The notes below the pieces were generated by a model that was not told the DNA's origin, made no database searches, and saw nothing but the letters and a program-made list of their open reading frames with translations. From the NCBI RefSeq assembly GCF_900005765.1, contig NC_041689.1, positions 930,001 to 994,000 on the forward strand: DNA of 64,000 nucleotides, given 5' to 3'. Below, piece by piece: positions 1 through 11,572 of this stretch (the stretch's first letter is position 1; every line of letters starts with the position of its first letter). The position numbers and the translations under genes were made by a program. The DNA is from Plasmodium relictum (taxonomy: Eukaryota; Apicomplexa; Aconoidasida; Haemosporida; Plasmodiidae).

Positions 1-607
1 ATAGAGTGGATAACTAAAGAATAAAAGAATAACGATGAAATATTCTATAAAGTTCAATTGAAAAACCTAATCTTATTAGAACAAAAAAAAATAATAATAA
101 TAGAAACTTTTCAAAATGCTTATTAATAAATAAATTTTAAATGAAGTGTATATGTGTTATTTACTTAAGAAAAATTAAAAAACTTTCATTAGTAAATAAA
201 AAATATAACTATAAAAAATATTTCGAAAATTTTTGTTTAAAATTTGGAAAAGTAAAAAAAAAAAAATTTTTTTAAAATAAAACTATTTAAAAATATTTAA
301 AAATAATATTAAAATTTATCATTTAAAAAAATAGAGATTTGTTATCGTATCACGTAAATCTGTTAAATAATTTTTCTAAAAAAAAAATGTAAAAATAAAA
401 AAATTATACATACATAAATTTATTTTTATATTTAAATTTAGATTATTAAAAAGAATTATTGGAATTAATTATTTTTAGATAATAATAAATTACATTTTTA
501 TATATAATTAGTCATCAGTAAATTTTTTTTTTTTTTTTTTTTGATTATATAATGTGTTAATTTTCTTTTATTTTATTTTTTTGTCTGTTATTTTCTCATA
601 TTTCATT
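1..607. other. Gene-free AT-rich leader upstream of PIG-L
   Basis: No open frame of coding character is seen. The stretch is AT-rich and carries a run of about 20 T just before the PIG-L frame. It probably contains the PIG-L promoter and 5' untranslated region, and possibly the flank of a gene outside the window. Confidence 0.5.
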
Positions 608-1844
608 ATGGATTATATAAAACTTCTAAGCGCTTTTTTTATAATAATATTAGTTTATGTTTTATTTTCATATTTAAAACTAAAAAAAAATATATTTCTA
701 AAATATTTAAAAAAGAAGCAAAATGTTTGTTTAATTATTGCACATCCAGATGATGAAATTATGTTCTTTTTTCCCACGTTGAAATTATTATTTGATAAAA
801 AAGAAAAAAATGAAATTTTTCTTTTTTCTCTAAGTAATGGAAATTTATATGGGCTTGGTAAAATAAGAGAAAAAGAACTCTTTCATGTATGGTCATATTT
901 AGGAGGAGAAAGACGAAACTGCAAAGTCTTAAATAACATAAATATTCAAGATGGTTGGGATTATTGGGATGAAGAAAATATTTCTAATATCCTAAATGAT
1001 TATTGTTCCAAACATAATATCAATACAGTAAAATCCATATGCTATATTTTATTATTATATATAAGGAAAAAAAAAAATTGCATAAATTTATATTGTTATT
1101 AGATTCTAACTTTTGACAATTATGGGATATCAGGCCATCCTAATCATATAAGCATTTTTAATAGTGTCCGGTATAATGATAAAAAAAAAAAAAATGAATT
1201 GTTATAATACTTTTTATGTTACTATTCTTATAAATGTTTTTTTTTTTTTTTTCTTTTATACTATATAATTTAAATACTATTAATATAATTTGCTTCCGGA
1301 TTTCTATTATTTGAATCACTTTTTTTTTTTAGGTTATTGTCAAAAATTAAAGAAATAGATATTTTTATATTAAATTCAACTAATATAATTCATAAATATA
1401 TGGGATTTATTTCATTTCCTTTTCTTTTACACAAAAAGTATTTTTTTTTCTTTTTGCGCATTAAAATATTTGAATTTTCCTTTGCTTCACTTTGATAATT
1501 ATTATCTCACTTTTTTTTTTTTATTAATATATATTTTATTTTGTCTCAATTTTAGGTTTCTCATTTCTTTTTTTAATCCACTTTTGTTGTTAAGGTAAAA
1601 AAGAAAAAAAGAAATTTCCATATATTTTCAATTTCTTTCATTTCTTTCATTTTTCTTTATAGGGTCAATGCATTTATATAAGTCACAATTTGTTTATTAT
1701 AGAATTCTATCCTGTATTTTTTCTCAGTAAAAATCTATATAAAAAATATTTTTTATTTCTCTTTCAAAAATAAATCTTATATATATATTTTTTCTTCATA
1801 GATATGCGTACTTCAATACATTTACCTTATTAAATGAGTTGTAA
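608..1844 (+). CDS. PIGL: GlcNAc-phosphatidylinositol de-N-acetylase (PIG-L), six exons
   Basis: Second step of GPI-anchor synthesis: removes the acetyl group from GlcNAc-PI at the cytoplasmic face of the ER. Exons: 608-1027, 1103-1170, 1333-1437, 1556-1594, 1663-1726, 1802-1844. The first ATG in frame is at 608; the frame is open upstream but has no ATG. Residues about 1-22 form one hydrophobic membrane segment. The family metal motif AHPDDE follows, then GHPNHIS in exon 2, and the C-terminus (SMHLYKSQFVYYRIL, then FSQY) matches the family's H-SQ...FSRY ending. About 245 residues, normal for the family. Odd point: exons 1-4 close in phase, and exons 5-6 do too, but the 4/5 junction is one base out with canonical sites. 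This could be a nonstandard splice, a sequence error, or my error. Next gene is on the opposite strand. Confidence 0.85.
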
Positions 1845-2238
1845 TATGTTATAGATTTTTAAAATTAAAAAATTTGTAAAAAATAAAATTATTTATTCAA
1901 AATTTATAAATATATCTGTAAAAAATGTGTAAACGTATATATATGATATGATTTTGTTTTACGCATTTTATAAATAATATATTTTTACCTTTTTCTTGGA
2001 TTGTATAAAATGAATGTTTAATGAAATATCACTTTAAATCAAACACGTAAGAGATAATAGTTAAAAAAAGTTTCAGATTATATATTTAAAACGAAAAAAA
2101 AAAAAAAAAAATGAAATGAAATTGTAATTAGAAACATTAAAAAAAGAAAATAATAAAAAAAAAAAAAAATATAAAAAATAAATTAAGATCTCTTTTTATG
2201 TTACATTATTTTTTTTTTTTTTTTTTTTGGTTTATTTA

Positions 2239-2288
<50 letters not shown>

Positions 2289-3295
2289 ATATAAATAAAT
2301 AAAAATCATTAAAAAAATTATTTATCTTGAAAAAACTATAGTACAAATTTTTTTTTTTATTAAATTTATTAAAAATATCTATCAACATAATTTTACACAT
2401 AACTAGTATGAACTTCATAATATGATTTTAAATAAATATATCATCACATATATATACATAAATATATATCATATATTCTTTAATAATTTATGTTCCTTCT
2501 TAAAATGGAAAGAAATAAATAGAACACGGAATACTATTAAAATGAACTATCTATTTGAAAATTTTAATAATTTATTATTTAAATTACATAGATTGTTATA
2601 AGCATATAATTTAAATTTAATATTAATATTAATTTTCTTATCATTTGATAAGAAAAATACATCAACTGTTCTAATTCAAATGCTTATCTTTAAAAAGTAA
2701 CTCTCAGAAATATCTTAATGTATATCCTTAATATTATTCAATCTTATAATACAGAAATTATCTTTTTTTTTTTTAATTTTTTTTTTAGATACATATTTTT
2801 ACATTGTTTCATATATATATATATGAAAAAATTATAAACAGGAAAAAAGGATATCATTCCAACTTCCCAAAAAAATATTTTATTGCCCATAATAATCTTA
2901 ATATATGACAAATATGTTATGATAATTAAAGCCTATATGCATATATATATATATACATCCTTTTTTTTTTTTTTTAATATTTGTTATTTTATTTATTTTT
3001 TTTAATTAGTTTTCTTAAAATACTGACTTATATTTAAATAAAATTTCTTCATCTTTTTTGTAGAAATAGCCATTATTGGGTAAAAAAATAAAACATCATT
3101 TTATCCTTCTTTAAAATATTGATTATTCATATATAAAAATTATAATACACTTTTATCAGTTTTTTAAGCATTCATTACTAATAATTAAAATAAAATATTT
3201 ACTCTATCACTCCTTAAAAATTTATTAAGAGTTCTAAAAGAAGTAAAACATTTATTTATTTCCATGGGTATCGATTATAATCAATGTATTGGGCC
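1845..3295. other. Convergent 3' spacer between PIG-L and the SNF2 gene
   Basis: No gene is visible. This is tail-to-tail space holding both terminators and 3' untranslated regions. It contains a T20/A43 homopolymer pair (listed separately), an inverted ATTTAAATTT-like patch near 2610-2650 and several short TA runs. Confidence 0.6.
2209..2283. repeat. T20 / A43 homopolymer pair
   Basis: About 20 T (2209-2228) are followed by a 12-base spacer and about 43 uninterrupted A (2241-2283). The arms could pair as a hairpin in RNA or single-stranded DNA. Homopolymers of this length are common in Plasmodium spacers and often disfavour nucleosomes. Exact length may be unreliable in any assembly. Confidence 0.85.
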
Positions 3296-6200
3296 TTAAT
3301 TTATTTCAGGTAGCTTTTCATTATTTAATTCAGCACTTTTTAAAAAATTTTTTACATCATCCAAATTTAAATGCTGAAATATATTATCACCATTATCTAA
3401 CAAATTATCATCGTTTGTATTATTGTTATTATCATTTTCAATATTATCATTCATATTACTCGAATTAGCGCTATTACTGTTTTTTTTCCTTCTATACAGA
3501 ATATATTCTTGAACTTTATTTGCACCACATGCCTCTGAACTATTTGTTATTTTTTTAATATCATAATCAACGCTATCATCTAGTGAAACTTTACTTTTTT
3601 GAAAAATTTTTTCATTTTTATTTAAAAGAAAATTATTTTCATCTTCTATTATAATACTTTTCTCTTCCTTGCTATCATTCTGAAAATCATTTTTGTTCAT
3701 TAAATTTGTTTTTGCACATAAATTTAACAGCTTCTTCTCTATTTCTTCTGAATGAATATTTTTATCAATATTATAAATATCAGTATTAAAATCATTTAAA
3801 GAATAACTTGAATTTCTATTAAACTCTTCTATCTTTTCATTACTTTTGCTTGTATTAGAAGGAGGGTGCTTATTACATGAGTTAGATTTGCTTGAGCAGA
3901 TGCAATAATTAGTATTTTCATATGAATTTTTATATAAATCATTTCTGTAATCATTCATATTTTCTTTATCATTTACGCATGAACTTGTATAATTTAATTC
4001 GTTTAAATTATCATTAAAATTATTTTTATTTGTATATGAATTACTATCAGTAAATGAATTTTTCATTTTGTTAAGATAGTCTTGAATAATCGATTTTTCT
4101 ATATCATCTTGATTTAATTTTTTATTATTTTCAGAAGATCCTAATATTTCTGCATCACTACTTTCAGAGAAAGAGTTATTTAATAATTTACTTTTTGTTA
4201 CCCTAAGAAATTCTTTAGCTTTGTTTAAAAATTCATCGTTGAATGATTCTCTTATGAAATTTACATTATGAGTGTCTTTAATAAGTTGCTCATGAAACGG
4301 ATTTACAATTAAATTTAAGTTTTGTAACTCATTTTCATTTTGTAAATTATTTACATTTGATTCTATATTGTTATCATTTATTTTTTTTTTTTTTACTTTT
4401 TTTGTATTCTTTGAATTTTTTTTTCTTTTTCCTGTAAATGATGAAATTTCTTCATTTATTATTTCCCTCATTTCATCTGTTATATCACTTTTTATTTCTA
4501 TGATGTCTTTTGTTTCTGAACAATCAGAGCTTATTGTTAATGGTTGACTATATAAAAGGTGAGTTAATTTAGATTTTGAATTAGAATTTATATTATCTTC
4601 ATTTTTATCCTCCTCGTTTTTGTTATAATTTTTTTTTGATTCCTTTTCCTTTTTTACCACTTTCTTTTTACTAGATATTAAAATATCCCATTTCATTTCT
4701 CGAATGCATTCTTCTAATATATCATCTGCTTTATCCTGAAAATAATTATATAGGCTTTTGAATTTAAAAATAGACATATTTTTATATTCTTCTTCCGTAT
4801 GTTCATCTTCAATTTTTTTCCTATTCAATAGATCAATTAATTGTTTTAATTTTTCTCTCTTTTCTTCATATTCATTTTTTTCTTCTTCTGTTAGCTTATC
4901 ACAATGTTTTCTAAAGTGGGCTAATTTTCCTAGTTGTACAGTACCACATTTTGAGCAGACAGCTCTTAAAAATCTTCTGGTTTTTCCTTTTGAATTAGAT
5001 ATAGAATTATTATCATTGTTATTAGGTGTAGTTATTTTATTATTATCATTGTTTTCTGTTTTTATTTCATTTTCATTTATTACAATATTGACTTTAATAT
5101 TTTCATTTGAATTATTTTTGCATTTCTCCTCACTGCTAGTTTTTTCTATTTTATTTTGTTTTTTCTCATTAAAATCATCCTCTTCATTTTCTCCTCCATT
5201 TTCTTTATTTTCTTCTTTTTCATAATAATTATTATTATTATTATTGTCTTGTTTGCCTTCTTTTTCGCATTTTACATTTTCATTTGTAGAATTATTTTGA
5301 TTGTTGCTATGATCACTTTTATTTTTTATATCAGCTGCTTCTTTAAAATACTTATTTTCATCATCATTAGTACTAATAACTTTACTATTTTTGTAAGTTA
5401 ATGAATTATTTAAGGTGATATCTTCGTCACTTTTTTTGTTTTCTATTTTCAAACTGCATGTTGATTTTTTATTTGTATTTTCCTGTTCATCTCCTTTTTC
5501 ATTTATTTTATTATCATTCTCTTCTTTTACATTTTTGATTTCTTTTGTATTACTTTCACATTCTTTTTCTAAATTATTATTTTCTTCTTCTTTTTTTTCT
5601 TCTTTATCTTTAATTTCATTAGATGCGTCGTTTTTCGCTGTTATTTTCTTGTCATTACTATCTTTATTGGATTGATTAAATGATGAATTAGCATAAAAGT
5701 AAGACTTATCTAACTCTAATGGGAAACAACATTTGCCTGGATATTTGTAATTAGCATGGCAAGGTAATTTACAGTTTTCACATAAAACTAAAAGTTTATG
5801 TGGCAATTTTGTATGTAAAAATGTAGTAGATTTTTTTTTATTAACTTCTTTATTATCCTCATCAATTCCCTTTTGTTTTAACATTTTTGCATGTTCTATT
5901 CTATTAACTAATTCTTTAACAAAATTAACTGGGAATAAATTTTCATATGCATTTCTTAGTTGAGTTTCATATTTCTGATCCAAAGCATCTATTCTTTTTC
6001 TGTTTTCTATAATAAATTTATCTCTTTCAATTTGCTGAGCTCTTTTTCTTTTTTTTGCTTCTAATTCTTCTTGTTTACTATCTTGTAGTTGACTTCTTAA
6101 TTCTTTTTGTAATTGTTTTTCATTTTCTCTTTCTTCCTTAGTCATTTTTCTTCTTTTCTTTTGTTCTTCTACAGCTTTGCATTTAGAGCATAAAAAGCAC

Positions 6201-9200
6201 ACCCAATTCTGGGGTGTAAAATTAACTCCTCTCTGACGTAAATTATGATAATATTCTTCTCCAACATAATATCTTACATAATCTGGAGGAAAACAATTAT
6301 AACAAAAACTAGTAGGACAAGTAGCACAATGTATTAATAAATTACCACATTGCGATGACTTTCTAAAACATAAGCAGCATTCGTGCCAACTGCATGTCCA
6401 AGTTTTTTTTACATTTTCATCTTTTATTCCTTCACATAATTTATGATAAGTTTTAGGGCAACGAAAACAATTTATCATATCTCCATAATCTATTTCTATA
6501 TCATTTCCGTTTCTATCCTTAACAATAGTTTTGTAATTTTTTGTATTATTACATATAAAGCACCTATATTCATGTTTTATTTGTTTTACTTCTTGTTTTC
6601 TTCCCCAATATTCAGGTGTATACATATTTTGCGGTTTTTTTCTTTCTCTTACGGATCTCCATAATGTTGTATCACTACCCAAATTATTTGATGCAAATTG
6701 ATTGGTATTTGTGTTAGCCTTTGAAAGAGAGGTTTTTGATTTATTAAGATTATTTAAATATAACTGATCATTTCCTTCTGCATATGTTGGACTACAATCG
6801 GTTAAAACTGTATTATTGTGTCTAATTTCAGGTTCTTCTGCTTCATCTATCATGACTTCATCTATATCAATTGCGTTATCATCTTCAATATTTTGTGTAT
6901 CAGCAATTTCATCTTTTTCTATATATACATCATTTTCATTTATATTGTTTATTTCCTCTTCTATGGTACATTTTTCTTCTTTTTCTAAATCTACTCCATT
7001 TACAATAGGTAATTTTCTTCGTCCTCTTTCAATAAAAAACTCTAAAGAGAAATCATTAGTATTTTCTACATTCATATTTTGTATAGCTGCTTTTCCATGT
7101 AACATTAATTTTCTTATTTCATCAGATGATAACTTCTCTTCAAAATTGTCTAATAAGTCTTCATCATCTTGTGTTTGAACAACTAATTTATCTAATTTTA
7201 ATTTTTGTTCTCTTCTAAATGCCATTCTTTCTTCGACTGTCCATTCAGTCATCAATTTCCAAACATTTACTTCCCTCCTTTGTCCTATTCTATGTGCTCT
7301 ATCAATTGCTTGTAAATCAATGAAAGGATTCCAATCTTCATCATACATAATAACATGATTAGCTGCAGTTAAATTAATACCTAAACCACCAGCCCTGGTA
7401 CTGATTAAGTAAATAAAATATATGCTATTACTTAAATTAAATTCACGTATGTCTAATTCTCTTATTAATTTATTAGTGGATCCATCTAATCTCATGTATT
7501 TCCAACATCTATACTTACAATATTCTTCTAATTCATCTAATACTAACTGAAATTGGGTAAATATTAACACCTTATGCATTCTTATTTCCCCTTTTTTCAT
7601 TTTTTCATTGTTTTCTTCTTTTTCTTCATTAGAACAATTTTTATCGATTGGTATCTTTTTTTCCTCATTATCATAAGTTTCTTCTTTCTCTTGTTTTTGT
7701 TTCACTTCTTCTTTTTTATATTTGTCATTCATATTTTGATCTTCTTTTTGATCTATTTTTTTTTCTTCTTCTTCATATACTCTTTTATTTTCATAACAAT
7801 TTTCTAATTTCTTATTTTCTTCTATTTTCTTTAATTCTTCTGTTTTTAATTCATTTGATTCCTCTTTTTTTATATCATATTTTTCCATTTTTTTTTTATC
7901 ATTTTTTTTCTGAGAATTATTTGATAATTCCTTTTCATTTTTAAAAAATTCTCTAATATTCATCATTTTACAATTTTCATTTAAAGAAACTATTTTATCA
8001 TCATTTTTGCTACTTTTTATTTTCCTTCCTTTTAATTTTTTGTCTTCATTTTTATTATTATTATTATTTTTTTTTTTATTATTTGCATCATCATCAATTT
8101 CTCTATACTCTTCGTCACCTAATTCATCTTCCTCTTCACTCTGATCATCGGTATCTTCTCCATCTTCTTCTTCATAATCATTTTCATCGTTGCTATCAAA
8201 TAAACTATTACTATTTCCTTTTTTATTTTTTTTGTAATTCACACTATTAACATTTTTCTCTGAAATAAGTTTTTTCTTTTTATTTTTTTTATTTGATAAA
8301 CTTTCATAATTTTTTGTATATTCTTCATCGTCACTATCATCATTAGAGATTCTACTATTTTTTTTAGTACCACTATTATTCTCTTCATCATCGAATAAAT
8401 TATTTCTTTCATTTTCTTTCGAAGAATTCATACAATTATCACTTTCATTTTTATTTTCCTCATTATCATTCATATTATTATTTATATTGTTACAGCTATA
8501 ACGATCATCTGAGAGATCATTTTCATTATTATCATCTTTAAAAAATATATTTTTTTTGTTATTAGAATCACTGGTATTTTTAAAAAGATCTTTCACTTTA
8601 TCATAGATACATCTTTTCTTTTTATATGGACATTCATTATCAACAGGCACTGTATGCATAAAATTTTTTAATAAATCTTCTTTTTCTGAAGTTGGTTTTA
8701 AATCAAATTTTCCTTTATTATAAATTTCCATAAATAAAGGACTGTTTTCTAATGCTTCAATTTTTTTAAATTTTCCAGAGTGTTCCCTTTTTTTTTTTTG
8801 TGCATTATTTTGTTCTTGAATTTTGTGATAGGTATAAGCAGCAACCTCTTTCTTATGCTTTTCAAAATTGGTGGAATAATTTTTAACATATTTACAATTT
8901 TCATAATGTAATTGACACAATAATTTATCTATAAATATAAGTTTTGAAGAAGATTCAATATGTTCTTGCCCCGAAATATTTTTTAATTTTATTGCATCAT
9001 TTTTAACTTGCTCTTTAATTTCTTCACTCTCTTCTTCAAAAAATGCAAATAACTTTTCCATCTGTGTTGGTCTGCTAACAATTCCTTTTGGATGACCACA
9101 TATAATTCTCATTTTTATAACTAAACCTAATAATTTTTTTACGCTAACTTTTTCCTCTACCATAGATCTAATATCTAAGAGTCTTTTATACCAATGTGCT

Positions 9201-11068
9201 GATAAGCTTCCTAAGGGTAACCAAACATCATGGAAAATTTTTCTAGGAAGTGTAATCGCTTGTTCTTTTAGCCTTCTTAACATAATTTTATCTAATAAAC
9301 AACGTATAGATTTTAAATCTTCTTCTTTTATAGCAGACTTTAAATCTATATTGCCAATGTCTACATTTAATTTAGAATTGCCACTATTATTTGTATTCTG
9401 AATATTTTTTTCGTCTTTACTATTTTTATTTTTTAAATTACTGTTCTTATGATTACTGCTATTTTGTGATGCATTCATAAATGCTTGCTCTATTATTTCG
9501 GAGTTTTTAAATATATCTGGAAACATAAAATTAATTAAAGTAAATAGTTCAGCGGAATTATTTTGTAAAGGAGTACCTGTCAATAATAATCGCATATTTC
9601 CTACCACCCTATCCATAGAATGCCTAATAGCACCACTTTGATTTTTTATTCTATGAGCTTCATCCAATACTATACATTGCCATTTAGGTATTGTTTCTAC
9701 AAAAAACTCTTCTTCATTTTTAACTGTTTCGTAAGTAGTTACATATAAATCATATAATCCCTTTTCTGCTAATCTATCTTCTTTAGCATGGGTTCTTTCA
9801 TTTTTTGATCCGCAAATTTTGATACATGTAAGGTGAGGTGTGAATCTGTGTATTTCTCTTAACCAATTTCCAACAGTAGATAGGGGAACAACAATTAAAT
9901 GAGGTCCATCAATTTTATTGCATTTTAAATAAGAAAGAAAGCATAAAGTTTGTATAGTTTTTCCTAAACCCATTTCATCTGCTAAAATAGCACCTCCTGT
10001 TAAAAAGGATTTTAGTAACCATTCCACACCATCTTCTTGATGTGGCTTTAATTGGACATTATCAACTAATGGCCTTCTTTCAATTTTTCTTCCATTAGGA
10101 TAATAAACACTTAAAAATACTGATTCAATAAAGTTATTTGCATTTTCATTTGCTTCATCTTCTAAAGAAGATATGTAATCATCAAATTCCTTAGAATCAA
10201 TGTCTAAATCTTTTTTCATATTTGTTTTATCGTAATCGTTGTTATTTTTGTTTGATTTCTTACTTCCATTATTATTTTTTAAATTATAAAAATCATTTTT
10301 GAATATTTTTGTTAAATTTGCAAATACTCTAGGATTTACAAAAGGTTGCAAATCCTTTCTATGAGCTAATAAAAATCTATTTCTATATTTTATAATTTTT
10401 GATCTCCAAAAACTTAATTCCCTTTGTCTTTTTTTCATAATTTCTTGAATTTCATTCTTTGTCCATCTTTTATGTCCTTGATTCAATAAAGGATCTTCAT
10501 TTTTACAACATGGACATTCCCATTGATCTGAGATATTATCAAAATCTAAGTCAGGTAAACATGTTGGATGAAAAGAATTAGGGCAAAAATCGCAACCTAA
10601 TAATTTTCCATGCCTCTGACAAACATAGCATGTAGATGAATTCACATGCTCTCCATTCATATTATCAATTATAAAACCTTTTCGCATCCTTCTAACATCT
10701 AAATTTTTATGTTCTTCAGGTTTACATACAGGACAAAACCATTTTTCTGTTGTTGGCTCTGACTGTAAACCTAAACAAGTAACATGATAACTATTAGGAC
10801 ATCCATCGCATAGTAATAAAACAAGGTTTGACGACTTTTCTCTACATATTTTACATCTTTCTTCATTTTCTGGAATATCATTTTCTTCATTCATACAATG
10901 ATAGCATATATAATTTTTTATATCTTTTAATTGATTATTATCTATTAAATTTTCTGCTTGTAAACATTCTCGATGAAATTTTTTTTTACATTGTTTGCAT
11001 TGCATACACTCGTCTCCTTCTTCAAAATTCTCACGACATAATGTGCACCATGATTTTCTTATTCTCAT
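3296..11068 (-). CDS. ISWI: PHD-finger SNF2-family chromatin-remodelling ATPase
   Basis: Single-exon protein of 2590 residues. Three Cys/His PHD-type fingers lie at about 8-58, 72-117 and 146-190. The SNF2 ATPase follows: Walker A in DEMGLGKT near 368, DEAH near 470, LLLTGTPLQNN just after. The C-lobe starts near 1166 (VLIFTQFQLVLDELEEYC) and holds DWNPFIDLQAIDRAHRIGQRR up to about 1269. A low-complexity, very acidic and basic insert of roughly 370 residues splits the two lobes. A second Cys-rich PHD cluster sits at about 1500-1630, followed by smaller Cys motifs (LCENCKLPC and VCSKCGTVQLGKLAHFRKHC). No chromodomain is visible, so this is not a standard CHD/Mi-2. The malaria homologue has been called ISWI, but the many PHD fingers are not ISWI-like, so that name is a convention. 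Expected role: nucleosome sliding or spacing in the nucleus. Start is the first ATG, directly before the first finger. Confidence 0.9.
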   Translation of the reverse strand: MRIRKSWCTLCRENFEEGDECMQCKQCKKKFHRECLQAENLIDNNQLKDIKNYICYHCMNEENDIPENEERCKICREKSSNLVLLLCDGCPNSYHVTCLGLQSEPTTEKWFCPVCKPEEHKNLDVRRMRKGFIIDNMNGEHVNSSTCYVCQRHGKLLGCDFCPNSFHPTCLPDLDFDNISDQWECPCCKNEDPLLNQGHKRWTKNEIQEIMKKRQRELSFWRSKIIKYRNRFLLAHRKDLQPFVNPRVFANLTKIFKNDFYNLKNNNGSKKSNKNNNDYDKTNMKKDLDIDSKEFDDYISSLEDEANENANNFIESVFLSVYYPNGRKIERRPLVDNVQLKPHQEDGVEWLLKSFLTGGAILADEMGLGKTIQTLCFLSYLKCNKIDGPHLIVVPLSTVGNWLREIHRFTPHLTCIKICGSKNERTHAKEDRLAEKGLYDLYVTTYETVKNEEEFFVETIPKWQCIVLDEAHRIKNQSGAIRHSMDRVVGNMRLLLTGTPLQNNSAELFTLINFMFPDIFKNSEIIEQAFMNASQNSSNHKNSNLKNKNSKDEKNIQNTNNSGNSKLNVDIGNIDLKSAIKEEDLKSIRCLLDKIMLRRLKEQAITLPRKIFHDVWLPLGSLSAHWYKRLLDIRSMVEEKVSVKKLLGLVIKMRIICGHPKGIVSRPTQMEKLFAFFEEESEEIKEQVKNDAIKLKNISGQEHIESSSKLIFIDKLLCQLHYENCKYVKNYSTNFEKHKKEVAAYTYHKIQEQNNAQKKKREHSGKFKKIEALENSPLFMEIYNKGKFDLKPTSEKEDLLKNFMHTVPVDNECPYKKKRCIYDKVKDLFKNTSDSNNKKNIFFKDDNNENDLSDDRYSCNNINNNMNDNEENKNESDNCMNSSKENERNNLFDDEENNSGTKKNSRISNDDSDDEEYTKNYESLSNKKNKKKKLISEKNVNSVNYKKNKKGNSNSLFDSNDENDYEEEDGEDTDDQSEEEDELGDEEYREIDDDANNKKKNNNNNKNEDKKLKGRKIKSSKNDDKIVSLNENCKMMNIREFFKNEKELSNNSQKKNDKKKMEKYDIKKEESNELKTEELKKIEENKKLENCYENKRVYEEEEKKIDQKEDQNMNDKYKKEEVKQKQEKEETYDNEEKKIPIDKNCSNEEKEENNEKMKKGEIRMHKVLIFTQFQLVLDELEEYCKYRCWKYMRLDGSTNKLIRELDIREFNLSNSIYFIYLISTRAGGLGINLTAANHVIMYDEDWNPFIDLQAIDRAHRIGQRREVNVWKLMTEWTVEERMAFRREQKLKLDKLVVQTQDDEDLLDNFEEKLSSDEIRKLMLHGKAAIQNMNVENTNDFSLEFFIERGRRKLPIVNGVDLEKEEKCTIEEEINNINENDVYIEKDEIADTQNIEDDNAIDIDEVMIDEAEEPEIRHNNTVLTDCSPTYAEGNDQLYLNNLNKSKTSLSKANTNTNQFASNNLGSDTTLWRSVRERKKPQNMYTPEYWGRKQEVKQIKHEYRCFICNNTKNYKTIVKDRNGNDIEIDYGDMINCFRCPKTYHKLCEGIKDENVKKTWTCSWHECCLCFRKSSQCGNLLIHCATCPTSFCYNCFPPDYVRYYVGEEYYHNLRQRGVNFTPQNWVCFLCSKCKAVEEQKKRRKMTKEERENEKQLQKELRSQLQDSKQEELEAKKRKRAQQIERDKFIIENRKRIDALDQKYETQLRNAYENLFPVNFVKELVNRIEHAKMLKQKGIDEDNKEVNKKKSTTFLHTKLPHKLLVLCENCKLPCHANYKYPGKCCFPLELDKSYFYANSSFNQSNKDSNDKKITAKNDASNEIKDKEEKKEEENNNLEKECESNTKEIKNVKEENDNKINEKGDEQENTNKKSTCSLKIENKKSDEDITLNNSLTYKNSKVISTNDDENKYFKEAADIKNKSDHSNNQNNSTNENVKCEKEGKQDNNNNNNYYEKEENKENGGENEEDDFNEKKQNKIEKTSSEEKCKNNSNENIKVNIVINENEIKTENNDNNKITTPNNNDNNSISNSKGKTRRFLRAVCSKCGTVQLGKLAHFRKHCDKLTEEEKNEYEEKREKLKQLIDLLNRKKIEDEHTEEEYKNMSIFKFKSLYNYFQDKADDILEECIREMKWDILISSKKKVVKKEKESKKNYNKNEEDKNEDNINSNSKSKLTHLLYSQPLTISSDCSETKDIIEIKSDITDEMREIINEEISSFTGKRKKNSKNTKKVKKKKINDNNIESNVNNLQNENELQNLNLIVNPFHEQLIKDTHNVNFIRESFNDEFLNKAKEFLRVTKSKLLNNSFSESSDAEILGSSENNKKLNQDDIEKSIIQDYLNKMKNSFTDSNSYTNKNNFNDNLNELNYTSSCVNDKENMNDYRNDLYKNSYENTNYCICSSKSNSCNKHPPSNTSKSNEKIEEFNRNSSYSLNDFNTDIYNIDKNIHSEEIEKKLLNLCAKTNLMNKNDFQNDSKEEKSIIIEDENNFLLNKNEKIFQKSKVSLDDSVDYDIKKITNSSEACGANKVQEYILYRRKKNSNSANSSNMNDNIENDNNNNTNDDNLLDNGDNIFQHLNLDDVKNFLKSAELNNEKLPEIN

Positions 11069-11488
11069 TTTAACAAGAAAAAAAAAGGAAATATATATAT
11101 AAATATATATACATATGTATATTTATACACATATATAATATATATATATACCAAATTAATAAAAAAAATTTAAATTAAAAAAATTTTATGAAATTAATTT
11201 TAAGTAAAAAAAAATAAAATAAAAATACATATATATATATAAGTAATTTTATAAATTTGATAAAACAATAATATATTTGTTAATAAAAATTATAAATTAT
11301 TGAAATGAAGAAAAAAAGAAATCTTTAAATAGTAAAAAAATATGTATATTTACTATTTTAAGTGAAAAAGTATTTAATGAACTTTTTAAATTTCCAAAAA
11401 AAAAAAATCTTAAATAAAATAAAAAAAATATATATATATATATACTTGTATAAATATATATGCATTTATATAAATATATAAGCGTATT

Positions 11489-11491
<3 letters not shown>

Positions 11492-11571
<80 letters not shown>

Positions 11572-11572
11572 T
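11492..11572. repeat. (TA)n microsatellite, two blocks
   Basis: Two TA dinucleotide runs (about 11492-11536 and 11546-11572) are joined by a short GTATATATACA spacer. Frames through it encode Tyr-Ile repeats only and are not genes. Confidence 0.9.

Noticed and set aside
4758-11073. Many plus-strand frames inside the SNF2 gene
   Set aside because: Phe/Ser/Ile-rich shadows of a Glu/Lys/Asn-rich coding strand; no domain is visible.
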